The position numbers were made by a program, and so were the translations under genes. A stretch of DNA of 11,652 nucleotides from Podochytrium sp. JEL0797 (Eukaryota; Chytridiomycota; Chytridiomycetes; Chytridiales; Chytriomycetaceae), in assembly GCA_027596195.1 (NCBI GenBank), contig JADGJG010000859.1, forward strand, positions 1 to 11,652. The letters run 5' to 3'. Below the pieces are notes generated by a model. That model ran no database searches. It was not told the origin of the DNA and was given only the letters and a program-made list of their open reading frames with translations. Positions 10,897-11,652 of the stretch are shown here, in pieces (the stretch's first letter is position 1; each line of letters opens with the position of its first letter).

Positions 10897-11652
10897 CTCC
10901 CAAGGTTGTTGAAGAAACGCCGTCCAAACTGCTCGGCAGCGAATTCGCCTCTCTCGACTTTGACGGCGCCAAACCGCTTGCTGACGAGCCACTGCTCAAG
11001 GCCAACAACAAGCGGTTTGTGCTGTTTCCGATTATGTACTCGAAGGTATGTTCTCGATGACTCGCTCTCCTCTCGAAGGACTCCTCCTCTCGAAGCACTC
11101 CTCCTCACTCTCCACACACCAGATCTGGCTCGCCTACAAAAACGCAGAGGCCAAGTTTTGGTCCGCCGAAGAGGTCGAGTTCTTTGAAGACGCGGACGAC
11201 TTTGCCAAAACGTCCGCCAAAGAGCGCGCCTGCATCCAGCACGCCCTGGCTGCAATGTCCGTCAACGACCTTCTTGCCGGCGACGAGCCGCTCATCTCGC
11301 GTCTTTCGGACGAGATCCAGGTGAGTGTTTGGTTTGTTTTACCGGGTGTGTCCGGACACACTCCCTAACTTAGTGTTCTAGGTCCCAGAGGCGCGCTGCT
11401 TCTTTGGCTTCCAGATCATGCAAAAGAACATCCACGCGGAGGTCTTGAACGTGCTTCTCGATGTCTTTTCAAAGTCTCCCGAGGACAAGGAATATCTGTT
11501 TGGCGCCCTGGAAGTCAGTTGAGTCTCCTCCATCGATTCCCTCTTATATCCAATCCCCGATTTGATTAACCCGTATCTCTAACGAAAATAAACAACACAG
11601 TGCCAAGCATCTCGAAACGAGCCGCCTGGGTCCAAAAACACATCTCTGACTC
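10893..11652 (+). CDS. Ribonucleotide reductase small-subunit (R2) homologue, catalytic residues altered, 3' truncated
   Basis: Exons are 10893-11045, 11123-11320, 11382-11517 and 11601-window end, with GT-AG introns of 77, 61 and 83 bp in phase. The product opens MTPKVVEETPSK and follows R2 order: DEPLLKANNKRFVLFPIMYSK, then IWLAYKNAEAKFWSAEEV, QVPEARCFFGFQI, KNIHAEVL, EYLFGALEVMPSISKRAAW. Normal R2 forms the di-iron/tyrosyl-radical cofactor that activates ribonucleotide reduction in the cytosol. Compared with the usual FW.AEEVD and ENIHSE.Y motifs, this protein has Glu for the first Asp ligand, Lys for the Glu ligand (QKNIH) and Leu for the radical Tyr. The FAASDGIVNENL stretch is also replaced (AMSVNDLLAGDEPL). 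The His ligand remains. It is therefore more like a non-catalytic partner, analogous to yeast Rnr4, than a working R2, although the frame is intact. The later ligands lie beyond the window. The start could instead be 10696. Confidence 0.85.
11067..11110. repeat. 17-bp tandem repeat inside the first intron of the R2-like gene
   Basis: CTCCTCTCGAAG plus a five-base spacer recurs at 11067 and 11084, and a partial third copy starts at 11101. The repeat is pyrimidine-rich and occupies the polypyrimidine part of intron 11046-11122. Confidence 0.7.

Overview
The window is nuclear DNA from a compact, intron-dense eukaryotic genome, most likely an early-diverging zoosporic (chytrid-like) fungus. The reasons are the very short introns (about 42-290 bp, mostly 47-110 bp, GT-AG with CTRAC-like branch sites), intergenic gaps of only 80-400 bp, a fungal-type calmodulin-dependent kinase, a seven-helix class C (GABA-B-like) receptor with a periplasmic-binding-type ectodomain, and chitin-binding-like cysteine modules. 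The lineage is an inference; no rRNA or other marker is present.

Layout from left to right. (1) Positions 10-335 on the plus strand hold the last exon of a Ca2+/calmodulin-dependent protein kinase. (2) Positions 419-2382 on the minus strand hold a complete paralogous CaMK in nine coding exons, placed tail-to-tail with the first. (3) Positions 2517-3821 on the minus strand hold a seven-exon Rab2-like GTPase, including one GC-AG intron. (4) Positions 4173-7319 on the minus strand hold a class C GPCR in ten exons, with signal peptide, bilobed ligand domain, seven helices and cytoplasmic tail. One in-frame TAG lies at the end of helix 4. (5) Positions 7459 to about 10483 on the minus strand hold about twelve tandem cysteine modules, each a 'C..(S/A)DN..C.....F..C' half followed by a 'C(P/A).GT.CC' half. 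Many of the introns between halves are clean, but several joins change frame or hold a stop. (6) From 10893 on the plus strand (possibly from 10696) to the window end lies the 5' part of a ribonucleotide reductase small-subunit homologue that lacks the radical tyrosine and one metal-ligand glutamate.

There is no operon logic. The genes are ordinary eukaryotic neighbours: two CaMKs and a receptor (signalling), Rab2 (ER-Golgi traffic), a probable secreted or surface cysteine-rich protein, and a nucleotide-metabolism subunit. The points most worth a second look are the degenerate R2 protein with its ATGA-overlapping upstream ORF, the frame-switching module array, the TAG inside the receptor, and the micro-exons. 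I saw no mobile element, CRISPR array, tRNA or rRNA.
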